Assembly (NCBI GenBank): GCA_037389465.1
Contig: JAZARR010000144.1
Location: 1-64,000 of the forward strand
DNA from: Baylisascaris procyonis
Taxonomy: Eukaryota; Nematoda; Chromadorea; Rhabditida; Ascarididae
Direction of reading: 5' to 3'
Length of the DNA: 64,000 nt
A program made the position numbers and the translations under genes. The stretch's first letter is position 1, and each line of letters begins with the position of its first letter. The notes below the pieces were generated by a model. That model worked only from the letters and a program-made list of their open reading frames with translations, had not been told where the DNA came from and searched no databases. Positions 12,326-25,456 of this stretch are shown piece by piece.

Positions 12326-15300
12326 AAAAGTCCACAAAAACAATTATAAATTGAAAAATGTCCACAAAAACAATTGTAAATACAAAAAATGTCCACAAAA
12401 AACAATCATGAAAACAAAAAAGTCCACAAGAACAATTATAAGTAGAAAAAAGTCCACAAAAGAATTATCAATACAAAAAAGTCTACAAAAACGATTATAA
12501 ATACAAAAAGGTCCACAAAAACAAATAGAAATAGAAATAAGTCCACAAAAACAACTTTAACTAGAAAAAAATCCACAAAAACAATTATAAATAGAAAAAA
12601 GTCCACAAAAACAACTATAAATACAAAAGGTCCACAAAAAGAATTATAAATAAAAAAGTCCACAAAAAACATTATAAATAGAAAAAAGTCCACAAAAACA
12701 ATTATAAATACAAAAAGGTCCACAAAACAATTATGAATACAAAAAGGTCCCCAAAGCAAATACAAGTACAAAAAAGTCCGCAAGAACAATTATAAATAGA
12801 AAAAAGTCCACAAAAGAATTATATGTGCAAAAAAGTCTACAAAAACGATTATGAATACAAAAAGGTCCACAAAAACAAATATAAATAGAAATAAGTCCAC
12901 AAAAACAACTTTAACTAGAAAAAAATCCACAAAAACAATTATAAATAGAAAAAAGTCCACAAAAACAATTATATATACAAAAAGGTCCAAAAAAACAATC
13001 ATGAATACAAAAAAGTCCACAGGAACAATTATAAATAGAAAAAATCCACAAAAACAAACATGAATACAAAAATGGTCCACAAAAAGAATTTTAAGTAAAA
13101 AAGTCCACAAAAACAATTACAATTACAAAAAAGTCCAGAAAAACAATTATAAATACAAAAAAGTCCACAAAAACAATTATAAATACAAAAAAGTCCACAA
13201 AAACAATTGCACATGCAAAAAAGTCTACAAAAACAAATACAAAAAGGTCCACAAAACCAATTCTAAACGCAAAGAAGTCCACAGAAACAATTACAAATAC
13301 AAAAACGTCTACAAAAACAAACATAAATAGAAATAAGTCCACAAAAACAACTTTAACTAAAAAAAATCCACAAAAACAATTATAAATAGAAAAAAGTCGA
13401 CAAAAACAATTATATATATACAAAAAGGTCCGAAAAAACAATCATGAATACAAAAAAGTCCACAGGAACAATTATAAATAGAAAAAAGTCCACAAAAACC
13501 ATTATAAATACAAAAAGGTCCACAAAACAATTATGGATACAAAAAGGTCCCCAAAACAAATACAAGTACAAAAAAGTCCACAAAAACAATTGTAAATACA
13601 AAAAATGTCCACAAAAAACAATCATGAAAACAAAAAGTCCACAAGAACAAGTATAAATAGAAAAAAGTCCCCAAAAGAATTATCAATACAAAAAAGTCTA
13701 CAAAAACGATTATAAATACAAAAAGGTCCACAAAAACAAACATAAATAGAAATAAGTCCACAAAAACAACTTTAACTAGAAAAAAATCCACAAAAACAAT
13801 TATAAATAGAAAAAAGTCCACAAAAACAATTATAAATACAAAAAGGTCCACAAAAAGAATTATAAATAAAAAAGTCCACAAAAACAATTATAAATACAAA
13901 AAAGTCCACAAAAACAATTATAAATACAAAAAAGTCCACAAAAACAATTATAAATACAAAAAAGTCCACAAAAGCAAATATACATGCAAAAAAGTCCACA
14001 AGAACAAATGTAAGAATAAAAAGGTCCACAAAAACAATTCTAAATAGAAAAAAGTCCACAAAAACAATTATAAATAAAAAAAGTCCACAAAAACAATTGT
14101 AAATACAAAAACGTCCACAAAAACAGTTAGAAACACAAAAAAGTCCACAAAAACAATTATAAATACAAAAAGTCCACAAAAACAATTATAAATACAAAAA
14201 AGTCCACAAAAACAATTATAAATACAAAAAAGTCCACAAAAACAAATGCGAATACAAAAAGGTCCCCAAAACCAATCCTAAAAGCAAAGAAGTCCACAGA
14301 AACAATTACAAATACAAAAACGTCTACAAAAACAAACATAAATAGAAATAAGTCCACAAAAACAACTTTAACTAGAAAAAAATCCACAAAAACAATTATA
14401 AATAGAAAAAAGTCCACAAAAACAATTGTATATACAAAAAGGTCCAAAAGAACGATCATGAATACAAAAAAGTCCACAGGAACAATTATAAATAGAAAAA
14501 AATCCACAAAAACCATTATAAATACAAAAAGGTCCACAAAACAATTATGGATACAAAAAGGTCCAAAAAGCAAATACAAGTACCAAAAAGCCCACAAAAA
14601 CAATTATAAATACAAAAAATGTCCACAAAAAACAATCATGAATACAAAAAAGTCCACAAGAACAATTATAAATAGAAAAAAGTCCACAAAAAGAATTATA
14701 AATAAAAAAAGTCCACAAAACAATTATGAATACAAATGGTCCCCAAAACAAATACAAGTACAAAAAAGTCCACAAAAACAATTGTAAATACAAAAAATGT
14801 CCACAAAAAACAATCATGAAAACAAAAAAGTCCACAAGAACAAGTATAAATAGAAAAAAGTCCACAAAAGAATTATCAATACAAAAAAGTCTACAAAAAC
14901 GATTATAAATACAAAAAGGTCCACAAAAACAAATATAAATAGAAATAAGTCCACAAAAACAACTTTAACTAGAAAAAAATCCACAAAAACAATTATAAAT
15001 AGAAAAAAGTCCACAAAAACAATTGCACGTGCAAAAAAGTCCACAAAAACAAATGTAAATACAAAAGGTCCACAAAAACAATTAGAAACACAAAAAAGTC
15101 CACAAAAACAATTGTGAATACAAAAAAGTCCACAAAAACAATTATGAATACAAAAAAGTCGAAAAAACAATTACAAATACAAAAAAGTCCACAAAAACAA
15201 TTGCACATGCAATAAAAGTCCACAAAAACAAATGTAAATGCAAAAAGGTCCACAAAACCAATTCTAAACGCAAAGAAGTCCACAAAACAATTACAAATAC

Positions 15301-17399
15301 AAAAACGTCTACAAAACAATTATAAATAGAAAAAGGTCCACAAAAACAATTATAAATACAGAAAAGTCCACAAAAACAATTATAAATAGAAAAAAGTCCA
15401 CAAAAACGATCATAAATACAAAAAGGTCCACAAAAACAATTAAAAATAGAAAAAAGTCCACAAAAACAATTATAAATACAAAAAGGTCCACAAAACAATT
15501 GTGAATACAAAAAGGTCCCCAAAACAAATACAAGTACAAAAAAGTCCATAAAAACGATTATAAATACAAAAAGGTCCACAAAAACAACTTTAACTGCAAA
15601 AAAATCCACAAAAACAATTATAGATAGAAAAAGTCCACAAAAACAATTATAAATGCAAAAAACTCCACAAAAAGAATTATAAATGAAAAAGTCCACAAAA
15701 ACAATTATAAATAGAAAAAGGTCCACAAAAACAATTATAAATAAAAAAAGTGCACAAAAACAATTGTAAATACAAAAAAGTCCACAAAAACAATTAGAAA
15801 CAGAAAAAAGTCCACAAAAACAATTCTAAATACAAAAAAGTCCACAAAAACAAATGTAGATACAAAAAGGTCCACAAAACCAATTCTAAACGCAAAGAAG
15901 TCCACAGAAACAATTACAAATACAAAAACGTCTACAAAAACAATTATAAATAGAAAAAGGTCCACAAAAACAATTATAAAAACAGAAAAGTCCACAAAAA
16001 CCATTATAAATAGAAAAAAGTCCACAAAAACAATTATAAATACAAACAGGTCCAAAAAACAATTATGAATACAAAAAGGTCCAAAAAACAAATACAAGTA
16101 CAAAAAAGTCCACAAAAACAATTATAAATACAAAAAATGTCCACAAAAAACAATCATGAATACAAAAAAGTCCACAAGAACAATTATAAATAGAAAAAAG
16201 TCCACAAAAACAATTACAAATAAAAAAAGTCCACAAAAACAAATATAGATACAAAAAGGTCCACAAAAACAATTATAAATAGAAAAAGGTCCACAGAAAC
16301 AATTATAAATACAGAAAAGTCCACAAAAACCATTATAAATAGAAAAAAGTCCACAAAAACAAATGTAAATACAAAAAAGGTCCGCAGAAGGAATTATATA
16401 TAAAAAAAAGTCCACAAAAACAATTATAAATAGAAAAACGCCCACAAAAACAACTTAAAATACAAAAAAATCCACAAAAACAATTATAAATAGAAAAAAG
16501 TCCACAAAAACAAATATAAATACGAAAAGGTCCGCAGAAGAAATTATATATAGAAAAGTCCACAAAAACAATTATAAATAGAAAAACGTCCACAAAAAGA
16601 AATATAAATACAAAAAAGTCCACAAACACAATTGCACATGCAAAAAAGTCCACAAAAACAAATGTGAATACAAAAAGGTCCACAAAAGGAATCATGAATA
16701 CAAAAAAGCCCACAAGAAGAATTATAAATAGAAAAAAGTCCACAAAAACAATTATAAATACAGAAAAGTCCACAAAAACAATTATAAGTAGAAAAAAGTC
16801 CACAAAGTCAATCGTAAATACAAAAAGGTCCACGAAAGCAATTATAAATACAAAAAACGTCAAAAAAACAACTACAAGTACAAAAAAGTCCACAAAAACA
16901 ATTGTGAATACAAAAAAGTCCACAAAAACAAATATAAATAGAAAAAACTCCACCAAACACAATTATAAATAGAAAAAAGTCCACAAAAGAATTGTAAATA
17001 CAAAAAAGTCCACAAAAACGATTATAAATACAAAAAGGTCGACAAAAACAAGTATAAATAGAAATAAGTCCACAAAAACAATTTTAACTAGAAAAAAATC
17101 CACAAAAACAATCATAAATAGGAAAAAGCGCACGAAAACAAATGTAAATACAAAAACATGCACAAAAAGAATTATAAATAAAAAAGTACACAAAAACAAT
17201 TATAAATAGAAAAAGGTCCACAAAAACAATCATAAATACATAAACGTCTACAAAAACAAATATAAATAGAAAAAAGTACACCAAAAACAATTGTAAATAG
17301 AAAAAACTCCACAAAAAGAATTATAAATAGAGAAGGCCACAAAAACAATTACAAATACAAATAGTCCACAAATACAATTACACAGGCAAAAAAGTCCAC

Positions 17400-19852
17400 A
17401 AAAACAAATGCAAATACAAAAAGGTTCACAAAACCAATTCCAAATACAGAAAGGTCCACAGAAACAATGAAAAAGACCAAAAGGCCTACAAAAACAATTC
17501 TAAATTGAAAAAAGTCCACAAAAACAATTATAAATAAAAAAGTCCACAAAAATAATTACAAATGCAAAAAAGCCCACCAAAAACAATTATAAATAGAAAA
17601 AAGTAAACAAGAACAATTATAAATACAGAAAAGTCCACAAAAACAAATATAAATAGAAATAGGTCCAGAAAAACAATTATGAATACAAAAAAGTCCACAA
17701 AAACAATTACAAATACAAAAAGGTCCACAAAAACAACTACAAATATAAAAAAGTCCACAAAAACAAATGTGAATACAAAAAAGTCCACAAAAAGCAATCA
17801 TGAATACAAAAAAGCCCACAAGAACAATTATAAATAGAAAAAAGTCCACAAAAGAATTATGCATACAAAAAAGTCCTCAAAAACGATTATAAATACAAAA
17901 AGGTCGACAAAAACAAATATAAATAGAAATAAGTCCACACAAACAATTTTAACTAGAAAAAAATCCACAAAAACAATCATAAATAAAAAAAATTGCACAA
18001 AAACAAATGTAAATACAAAAAGGTCCACAAAAAGAATTATAAATAAAAAAAGTACACAAAAACAATTATAAATAGAAAAAGGTCCACAAAAGCAATTCTA
18101 AATACAAAAAAGTCCACAGAAACAATTGCAAATACAAAAAAGGTCCACAAAAACAACTATAAATACAAAAAATGTCCACAAAAAACAATCATGAATACAA
18201 AAACGTCCACAAGAACAATTATAAATAGGAAAAAGTCCACAAAAGAATTATAAATACAAAAAAGTCCACAAAAACAATTTTAACTAGAAAAAAATCCACA
18301 AAAACAATTATAAATAGAAAAAAGTCCACAAAAAGAATTATAAATACAAAAAAGTCCCAAACGATTATAAATACAAAAAAGGTCCGCAGAAGGAATTATA
18401 TATAAAAAAAGTCCACAAAAACAATTATAAATAGAAAAAGGTAGACAAAAACAATTATAGATACAAAAAAGTCCACAAAAACAATTGTACATGCAAAAAA
18501 GTCCACAAAAACAATTATAAATACAAAAAGGTCGACAAAAACAATTTTAAATACAAAAAGGTATACAAAAACAACTACAAGTACAAAAAAGTCCACAAAA
18601 ACAATTACACATGCAAAAAAGTAAACAAAAACAAATGCAAATACAAAAAGGTTCACAAAACCAATTCCAAATACAGAAAGGTCCACAGAAACAATGAAAA
18701 AGACCAAAAGGCCTACAAAAACAATTCTAAATTGAAAAAAGTCCACAAAAACAATTATAAATAAAAAAGTCCACAAAAATAATTATAAATGCAAAAAAGC
18801 CCACCAAAAACAATTATAAATAGAAAAAAGTAAACAAGAACAATTATAAATACAGAAAAGTCCACAAAAACAAATATAAATAGAAATAGGTCCAGAAAAA
18901 CAATTATGAATACAAAAAAGTCCACAAAAACAATTACAAATACAAAAAGGTCCACAAAAACAACTCCAAATATAAAAAAATCCACAAAAACAAATGTGAA
19001 TACAAAAAAGTCCACAAAAAGCAATCATGAATACAAAAAAGCCCACAAGAACAATTATAAATAGAAAAAAGTCCACAAAAGAATTATGCATACAAAAAAG
19101 TCCTCAAAAACGATTATAAATACAAAAAGGTCGACAAAAACAAATATAAATAGAAATAAGTCCACACAAACAATTTTAACTAGAAAAAAATCCACAAAAA
19201 CAATCATAAATAAAAAAAATTGCACAAAAACAAATGTAAATACAAAAAGGTCCACAAAAAGAATTATAAATAAAAAAAGTACACAAAAACAATTATAAAT
19301 AGAAAAAGGTCCACAAAAGCAATTCTAAATACAAAAAAGTCCACAGAAACAATTGCAAATACAAAAAAGGTCCACAAAAACAACTATAAATACAAAAAAT
19401 GTCCACAAAAAACAATCATGAATACAAAAACGTCCACAAGAACAATTATAAATAGGAAAAAGTCCACAAAAGAATTATAAATACAAAAAAGTCCACAAAA
19501 ACAATTTTAACTAGAAAAAAATCCACAAAAACAATTATAAATAGAAAAAAGTCCACAAAAAGAATTATAAATACAAAAAAGTCCCAAACGATTATAAATA
19601 CAAAAAAGGTCCGCAGAAGGAATTATATATAAAAAAAGTCCACAAAAACAATTATAAATAGAAAAAGGTAGACAAAAACAATTATAGATACAAAAAAGTC
19701 CACAAAAACAATTGCACATGCAAAAAAGTCCACAAAAACAATTATAAATACAAAAAGGTCGACAAAAACAATTTTAAATACAAAAAGGTATACAAAAACA
19801 ACTACAAGTACAAAAAAGTCCACAAAAACAATTACACATGCAAAAAAGTAAA
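17400..19852. repeat. 1227-bp tandem segmental duplication inside the satellite
   Basis: The segment from about 17400 to 18625 repeats at about 18626 to 19852 with a constant 1227-bp offset (for example GAATTATGCA at 17854 and 19081). All irregular monomers are in the same order with only scattered differences. The irregular 30-bp register inside is preserved, so this was one block duplication. Boundaries are approximate. Confidence 0.9.
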
Positions 19853-22133
19853 CAAAAACAAATGCAAATACAAAAAGGTCCACAAAACCAATTCTAAATA
19901 CAGAAAAGTCCACAGAAACAATTAGAAATACAAAAAGGCCTACAAAAACAATTCTAAATTGAAAAAAGTCCACAAAAACAATTATAAATAAAAAAGTCAA
20001 CAAAAACAATTACAAATGCAAAAAAGCTCACCAAAAACAATTATAAATAGAAAAAAGTAAACAAGAACAATTATAAATACAGAAAAGTCCACAAAAACAA
20101 TCATAAATAGAAAAAAGTCCACAAAAACCATTATAAATACAAAAATGTCCACAAAAACAATTCTGAATACAAAAAGGTCCAAAAGCAATTATAAATACAC
20201 AAAAGTCCACAAAAACAATTATAAGTAGAAAAAAGTCCACAAAAACAATGATAATACAAAAAGGTCCACAAAAACAATTATAAATACAAAAAGGTCCACA
20301 AAAACAACTACAAGTACAAAAAAGTCCACAAAAACAATTGTGAATACAAAAAAGTCCGCAAAAAACAATCATGAATACAAAAAAGGACACAAGAACAATT
20401 ATAAATAGAAAAAAGTCCACAAAAGAATTATGCATACAAAAAAGTCCACAAAAACAATTATAAATACAAAAAAGTCCACAGAAACAGGTATAGATAGAAA
20501 AAAGTCCACAAAAAGAATTTTAAATAGAAAAAAGTCCACAAAAGAATTATGCATACAAAAAAGTCCACAAAAACAATTATAAATACGAAAAAGTCCACAA
20601 AAACAGGTATAGATAGAAAAAAGTCCACAAAAAGAATTTTAAATAGAAAAAAGTCAACAAAAACAAGTATAGATAAAAAAGACCACAAAAACAATTATAA
20701 ATACAGAAAAGTCCACAAAAACGATTATAAACGCAAAAAGGTCCACAAAAACAAATATAAATAGAAATAAGTCCACAAAAACAATTATAAATACAAAAAG
20801 GTCCACAAAAACAACTACAAGTACAAAAAAGTCCACAAAAACAATTGTGAATACAAAAAAGACCACAAAAAACAATCATGAATACAAAAAAGGACACAAG
20901 AACAATTATAAATAGAAAAAAGTCCACAAAAGAATTATGCATACAGAAAAGTCCTCAAAAACGATTATAAATACAAAAAGGTCGACAAAAACAAATATAA
21001 GTAGAAATAAGTCCACAAAAACAATTTTAGCTAGAAAAAAATCCACAAAAACAATCATAAATAGAAAAAAGTGCACAAAAACAAATGTAAATACAAAAAG
21101 ATCCACAAAAAGAATTATAAATAAAAAAAGTCCACAAAAACAATTATAAATAGAAAAAAGGCCACAAAAACAATTGTAAATACAAAAAAGTCCACAAAAA
21201 CAGGTATAGATAGAAAAAAGTCCACAAAAAGAATTTTAAATAGAAAAAAGTATACAAAAACAACTATAGATAAAAAAGACCACAAAAACAATTATAAATG
21301 CAGAAAAGTCCACAAAAACAAATTTAAATACAAAAAGGTCCACAAAAGCAATTCTAAATACAAAAAAAGTCCACAAAAACAATTATAAGTAGAAAAAAGT
21401 CCACAAAAGCAATTATAAATAAAAAAAGTCCACAAAAACAATTATAAATACAAAAAAGCCCACCAAAAACAACTACAAGTAAAAAAAAGTCCACAAAAAC
21501 AATTATAAGTACAAAAACGTCCACAAAAACAAATATGAATAGAAAAAAGTCCACCAAAAACAACTAGAAGTACAAAAAGGTCCACAAAAACAACTATAAG
21601 TACAAAAACGTCCACAAAAACAAATATAAATAGAAAAAAGTCCACAAAAACAATTATATATACAAAAAAGTCCACAAAAACAATTTTAACTAGAAAAAAA
21701 TCCACAAAAAGAATTATAAATAGAAAAAAGTCCACAAAAACAATTATAAATATAAAAGGGTCCGCAGAAGAAACTATATATAAAAAAAGTCCACAAAAAC
21801 AATTATAAATAGAAAAAGGTCCACAAAAACAATTGTAAATAGACAAAAGTCCACAAAAACAATTGCACATGCAAAAAAGTCCACAAAAACAAATATGAAT
21901 ACAAAAAGGTCCACAAAAGCAATTCTAAACACAAAGAAGTCCACAGAAACAATTACAAATACAAAAAGGTCTACAAAAACAATTATAAATAGAAAAAGGT
22001 CCACAAAAACAATTATAAATACAGAAAAGTCCACAAAAACAATTATAAATAGAAAAAAGTCCACAAAAACAATCATAAATACAAAAACGTCCACAAAAAC
22101 AATTATAAATACAAAAAGGTCCACAAAAACAAC

Positions 22134-22495
22134 TGCAAGTACAAAAAAGTCCATAAAAACAATTGTGAATACAAAAAAGACCACAAAAAACAATCATGAA
22201 TACAAAAAAGGACATAAGAACAATTATAAATAGAAAAAAGTAAACAAGAACAATTATAAATACAGAAAAGTCCACAAAAACAATTATAAATAGAAAAAAG
22301 TCCACAAAAACAACTGCAAGTACAAAAAAGTCCATAAAAACAATTGTGAATACAAAAAAGACCACAAAAAACAATCATGAATACAAAAAAGGACATAAGA
22401 ACAATTATAAATAGAAAAAAGTAAACAAGAACAATTATAAATACAGAAAAGTCCACAAAAACAATTATAAATAGAAAAAAGTCCACAAAAACCAT
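22134..22495. repeat. 181-bp tandem duplication at the array edge
   Basis: The series from ACTGCAAGTACAAAAAAG through the GGACATAAG and GTAAACAAG variants occurs twice with a 181-bp offset, close to the distal end of the array. Confidence 0.8.
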
Positions 22496-22552
22496 TATAA
22501 ATACAAAAAGGTCCACAAAAACAATTATGCATACAAAAAAGTCCTCAAAAAC

Positions 22553-22690
22553 GATCCCATTGTCATTGTCGCCGACATTGAAAAGGCGTTCCTTCAAGTT
22601 GGCCTACCTCCCGCAGATCGAGATGCTACCCGTTTCCTATGGGTCCATAACCCCAGCGAACCTGTAGGCCCCTCGAACCCTCCAATCGTC
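22553..22690 (+). pseudogene. BEL-2 reverse transcriptase fragment, inverted
   Basis: The + strand frame begins DPIVIVADIEKAFLQVGL, then DRDATRFLWV, and runs to a TAA at 22690-22692. This is RT motif 3/4 of a BEL/Pao element (compare ADVEKAFLQLEL in BEL-1 and GDLEKAFLQIGL in BEL-3). It picks up at the codon where the oppositely oriented ORF at 22690-25338 leaves off. The left junction with the satellite shares GAT microhomology. Confidence 0.85.
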
Positions 22691-25338
22691 TAAATTTGAC
22701 GGAGGCGCAGGAGGAGACCAGCGAGGTCGGGAAGAAGAATAGGTCCGCGATATAGGCAAGCGTTCAATGAGTGCCCTTTAGGTCCTGCACTTGCGTCATA
22801 AACTACGCGGAGTTTTGTTGTGGCATGATTTGCTCGGACTACGGGCTGGTGCGGTGGGTAGGTACATATAGGAGCGTGTGGACATTCTGGAGTTTCTTCT
22901 ATAATGCCGAGTTCTAGCTGCTTCACGAACACCTCTGTATAAGCTTTGAGAAGATTTTGATCGGCTTGGAATTTCTTGAGGACAGACTGGAGTCTACCTA
23001 ACGCAAGACCGAAATTTGTTGCGAGACGGGGGAGGTCTCTTTTCCGGGGGAAAGAAACGGAGTAACGACCGTCTGCGTTGCGAGAAACGGATTTGGAGAA
23101 AAGATCCTGCGCTATTTCATCGTCTTCTTGTTGCTCTCCTTTCGCATCGATTCCGAGAGTTCCAAGTGACCAGAAATCTGCCTCCTGGTGTTGAGCCGTA
23201 CATACAACAAGCGTATAGGCATGATGTGGCTTACGTCGGTACTCTTCCGAGACATGTCCTTGTCCGCCCAACATGGGACCAGCTTGAGATGTCAAGAGAT
23301 GAAATGCGCTTCGCAGCTGTTTCATTGAGGTGGGGTTAGCAATATAATGAAAGTTCGATCTTACAACAAGATCTGGTTCACGATCTACCAGAGGGATGGG
23401 AAGGATCGGATTGTCGTTGGTAAGTAGCAGGTTGCGATGTTTCTCCGTGATGTCAGCGTGAAGCAAATTTTCGGTTACAGTAGTGAGCGTGTGGGTGTCG
23501 ATGGTGTGTGTTGCGCCAGTTGGTAGGAGGACACCGAGTTGAACTCGATCACTGGAGTGGGTTGTGCCTCTGAAACCTGCAATTCCTTTGAAGGTAATCT
23601 TATTGCGTTCAATAGAGGAAAGGTGTAGTTGCTCGCGAACTCTTTCGGTGAGATATGAGCCCTGGGCTCCACTATCAAAGAATGCGGCTACCTGCATTGT
23701 GCGAGATGGATCTTGTGGATTGAAGACGGTAAGTTTGCAGCAAGGCGAGACTGCGACCGGTTCATCAGAAAGGTGACTAACGGGTTTGATGGAGGTTTGC
23801 GTCGGAACTGCGGCGGCGATCATCGAACTGTGTTCCTGAGAGGGGGTTTCAGCCGGTGCAGTTGTGGCTATCGTGGTTGTACGTAAGTTAGGCGTGGCTG
23901 GTTGCGAGCAGAGAATTGAGTCATGAGGCCCATTGCAGCGTGCGCAGGGTTTACGAGTACAGACAGAAGCAAGGTGACCGGGACGAAGGCACTTACGGCA
24001 CAAATTGAGTTCGGCAACGCGTCGTCGTTTTTGTTCAAGAGTGGTGTAAGTGGGGCAGTAATTAGAGAGATGTCGCCCACTGCAGAAGGCACAGTGAATA
24101 AGTGAAGGTCTTTGATGTAAGCCGAGTGGTCTTGGGGCCGACGTGCGACTTTGCGGGTGGAATGGCAAGCGAGGGGTTTCTGGGAATCGTCTTGGATGGC
24201 CTTCGTAGCGAGCAGAGGGTGAAGGCACCGATGCTCTTCCTGGCGTAGGGAATAGTGGTCGTGGGGAGGAAGGAGCTTGACCGTGGTTGAAATGAGGTGA
24301 AGAAGGACCATGCCCCTCTGAAGAGCGATGAGCCGGGGTAGGTTGGAAGTAAGGGGATGCGTCTTTTTTCATCTGTGCAATATCTTTGAGAGCGGTGCAA
24401 ATCTCTTTCGTTGTCCAGATCGGACTATGTCGCTTTTCTTGGGCGAGCAGGAACTGAATATTAGGGGGGAGTTTGGATGTGATCAGATCATAAATAAATG
24501 GAGTTTCGACGGCCTCTTGTGCGGTGGCTAGTTGGCGAAGTATGCGTTCGCAGTTGGTTACAAATGTTTTCAGATCTTGCCAGTGGTCGGTGGTTCTCAA
24601 GGCGCGTAGTTGATTTCTTAATTGCGCCCTCATATCTTCTTCATCGCCATAAGCATCTCGAAGGGCTTGCTTGATCAGTGAGTAATTTTGGGGGATAAGA
24701 GAGTAGCCTTTGATAATTTCTGCTGCTTGTCCTCGAAGGGCATTTGATAATATGGACACTTTGACGATGTCGGGAAGGGTAATGTGGTCCACAAGAGCTT
24801 CAAATAATGGCCAGAACTCGGCAAATTCAGTGGCACCACCTTCAAATTTTGGCAACTGCACTGAGCGATCAAGTGACACCGTGGAGTTAATAGGTGGTTG
24901 TATATTAGCGGTAGATTCATCAAGGCGTGATAAAAGGACCTCAAGGTCTTCTCGGTGAAATCTTAATTGCCTGAGCATTTGCTGAACAACTTCAGCTGTT
25001 TGCAGCAGTCCTTGTGGGTTAGTGGCCATCGCAGCATACTGAGCTGAGTCTTCAGGGGTAACTGATTTTCCTCCAGCTGTGATGAATGTTTGCCATTCGA
25101 TAAGTATTTGGGTGAGAGAGTTTTCTTTAGTTTCAAGCAATTGAATATGGGGTCCAAGTTTTCGAAGCTGAATACGCACTTCTCGGGTGAGTTCAGCGGG
25201 TGACTGAGCGTAATTTGGGATGAATTGGAGTAAGGCATTGCCATCATCCAAAAGTGGCTGAACTGAAGAGGTTAGGCCTGCTGCTGTTGCAATGAAAAAT
25301 GCACCTCGCGTAGAAGGACTTACCGAAGTTTCGGGCAT
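22690..25338 (-). pseudogene. BEL-2 Gag-protease-RT N-terminus, intact frame but truncated element
   Basis: An uninterrupted 882-codon frame. Residues 40-150 are helical and charged. DUF1759 lies at about 155-300 (PKFEGGATEFAEFWPLF), followed by a Pro/Ser-rich linker at about 325-410. Zinc knuckles start near residues 416, 447 and 465. The aspartic protease motif FFDSGAQGSYLT has DSG at 555-557. The ADFWSLGTLGI block is near 720, and the RT start KLRVVYDAS ends near 850. The frame ends after RLRQI, inside RT and just before the first catalytic-Asp motif, at the inversion junction. The intact catalytic DSG and absence of internal stops point to a relatively young copy of a family distinct from BEL-1. 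The remaining Pol and 3' LTR are absent. Confidence 0.92.
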
Positions 25339-25438
25339 CTCGAACGTATCGGTTCCTTGCAGGAAATATTTTTCGGGTAGTATTTCGATTCAGACGGACA
25401 GTGAATAGACTTGCACGTTCTTCGCGGGGTCCGGGTTC

Positions 25439-25456
25439 AGAGAGGTCGACGCACCA
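25439..25456 (-). other. Candidate primer-binding site and 5' LTR end of BEL-2
   Basis: On the - strand TGGTGCGTCGACC follows a TTTCGACA-like end resembling the BEL-1 LTR terminus (CACGACA). If correct, a 5' LTR would occupy the region above 25456, but with no second LTR in the window it cannot be delimited. Confidence 0.4.

Larger units (their letters stand above)
12321..22552. repeat. 30-bp A-rich satellite array, right block
   Basis: About 340 further copies of the same unit, beginning with the AATAG target duplication of BEL-1, so the two blocks were one array of at least 14.8 kb before insertion. Monomer variants (GGTCCACAAAA, GTCGACAAAA, GTCCTCAAAAACG, TGCACATGC) are interspersed. Two later segmental duplications are visible (1227 bp and 181 bp). 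The array ends within a GTCCTCAAAAACGAT variant where BEL/Pao coding sequence begins. Confidence 0.97.

Noticed and set aside
34..22597. Dozens of 60-230-codon ORFs on both strands in the satellite (K/S/T/N-rich on +, F/V/I-rich on -)
   Set aside because: They are a consequence of a stop-poor 30-bp unit. They occur on both strands, start and stop at random monomer variants and show no gene-like start context or introns.
22690..22692. Stop codon ending the BEL-2 frame as an ordinary nonsense mutation
   Set aside because: The sequence beyond it on the - strand is not RT at all; the RT continuation lies on the + strand, so the stop is a by-product of the inversion junction.
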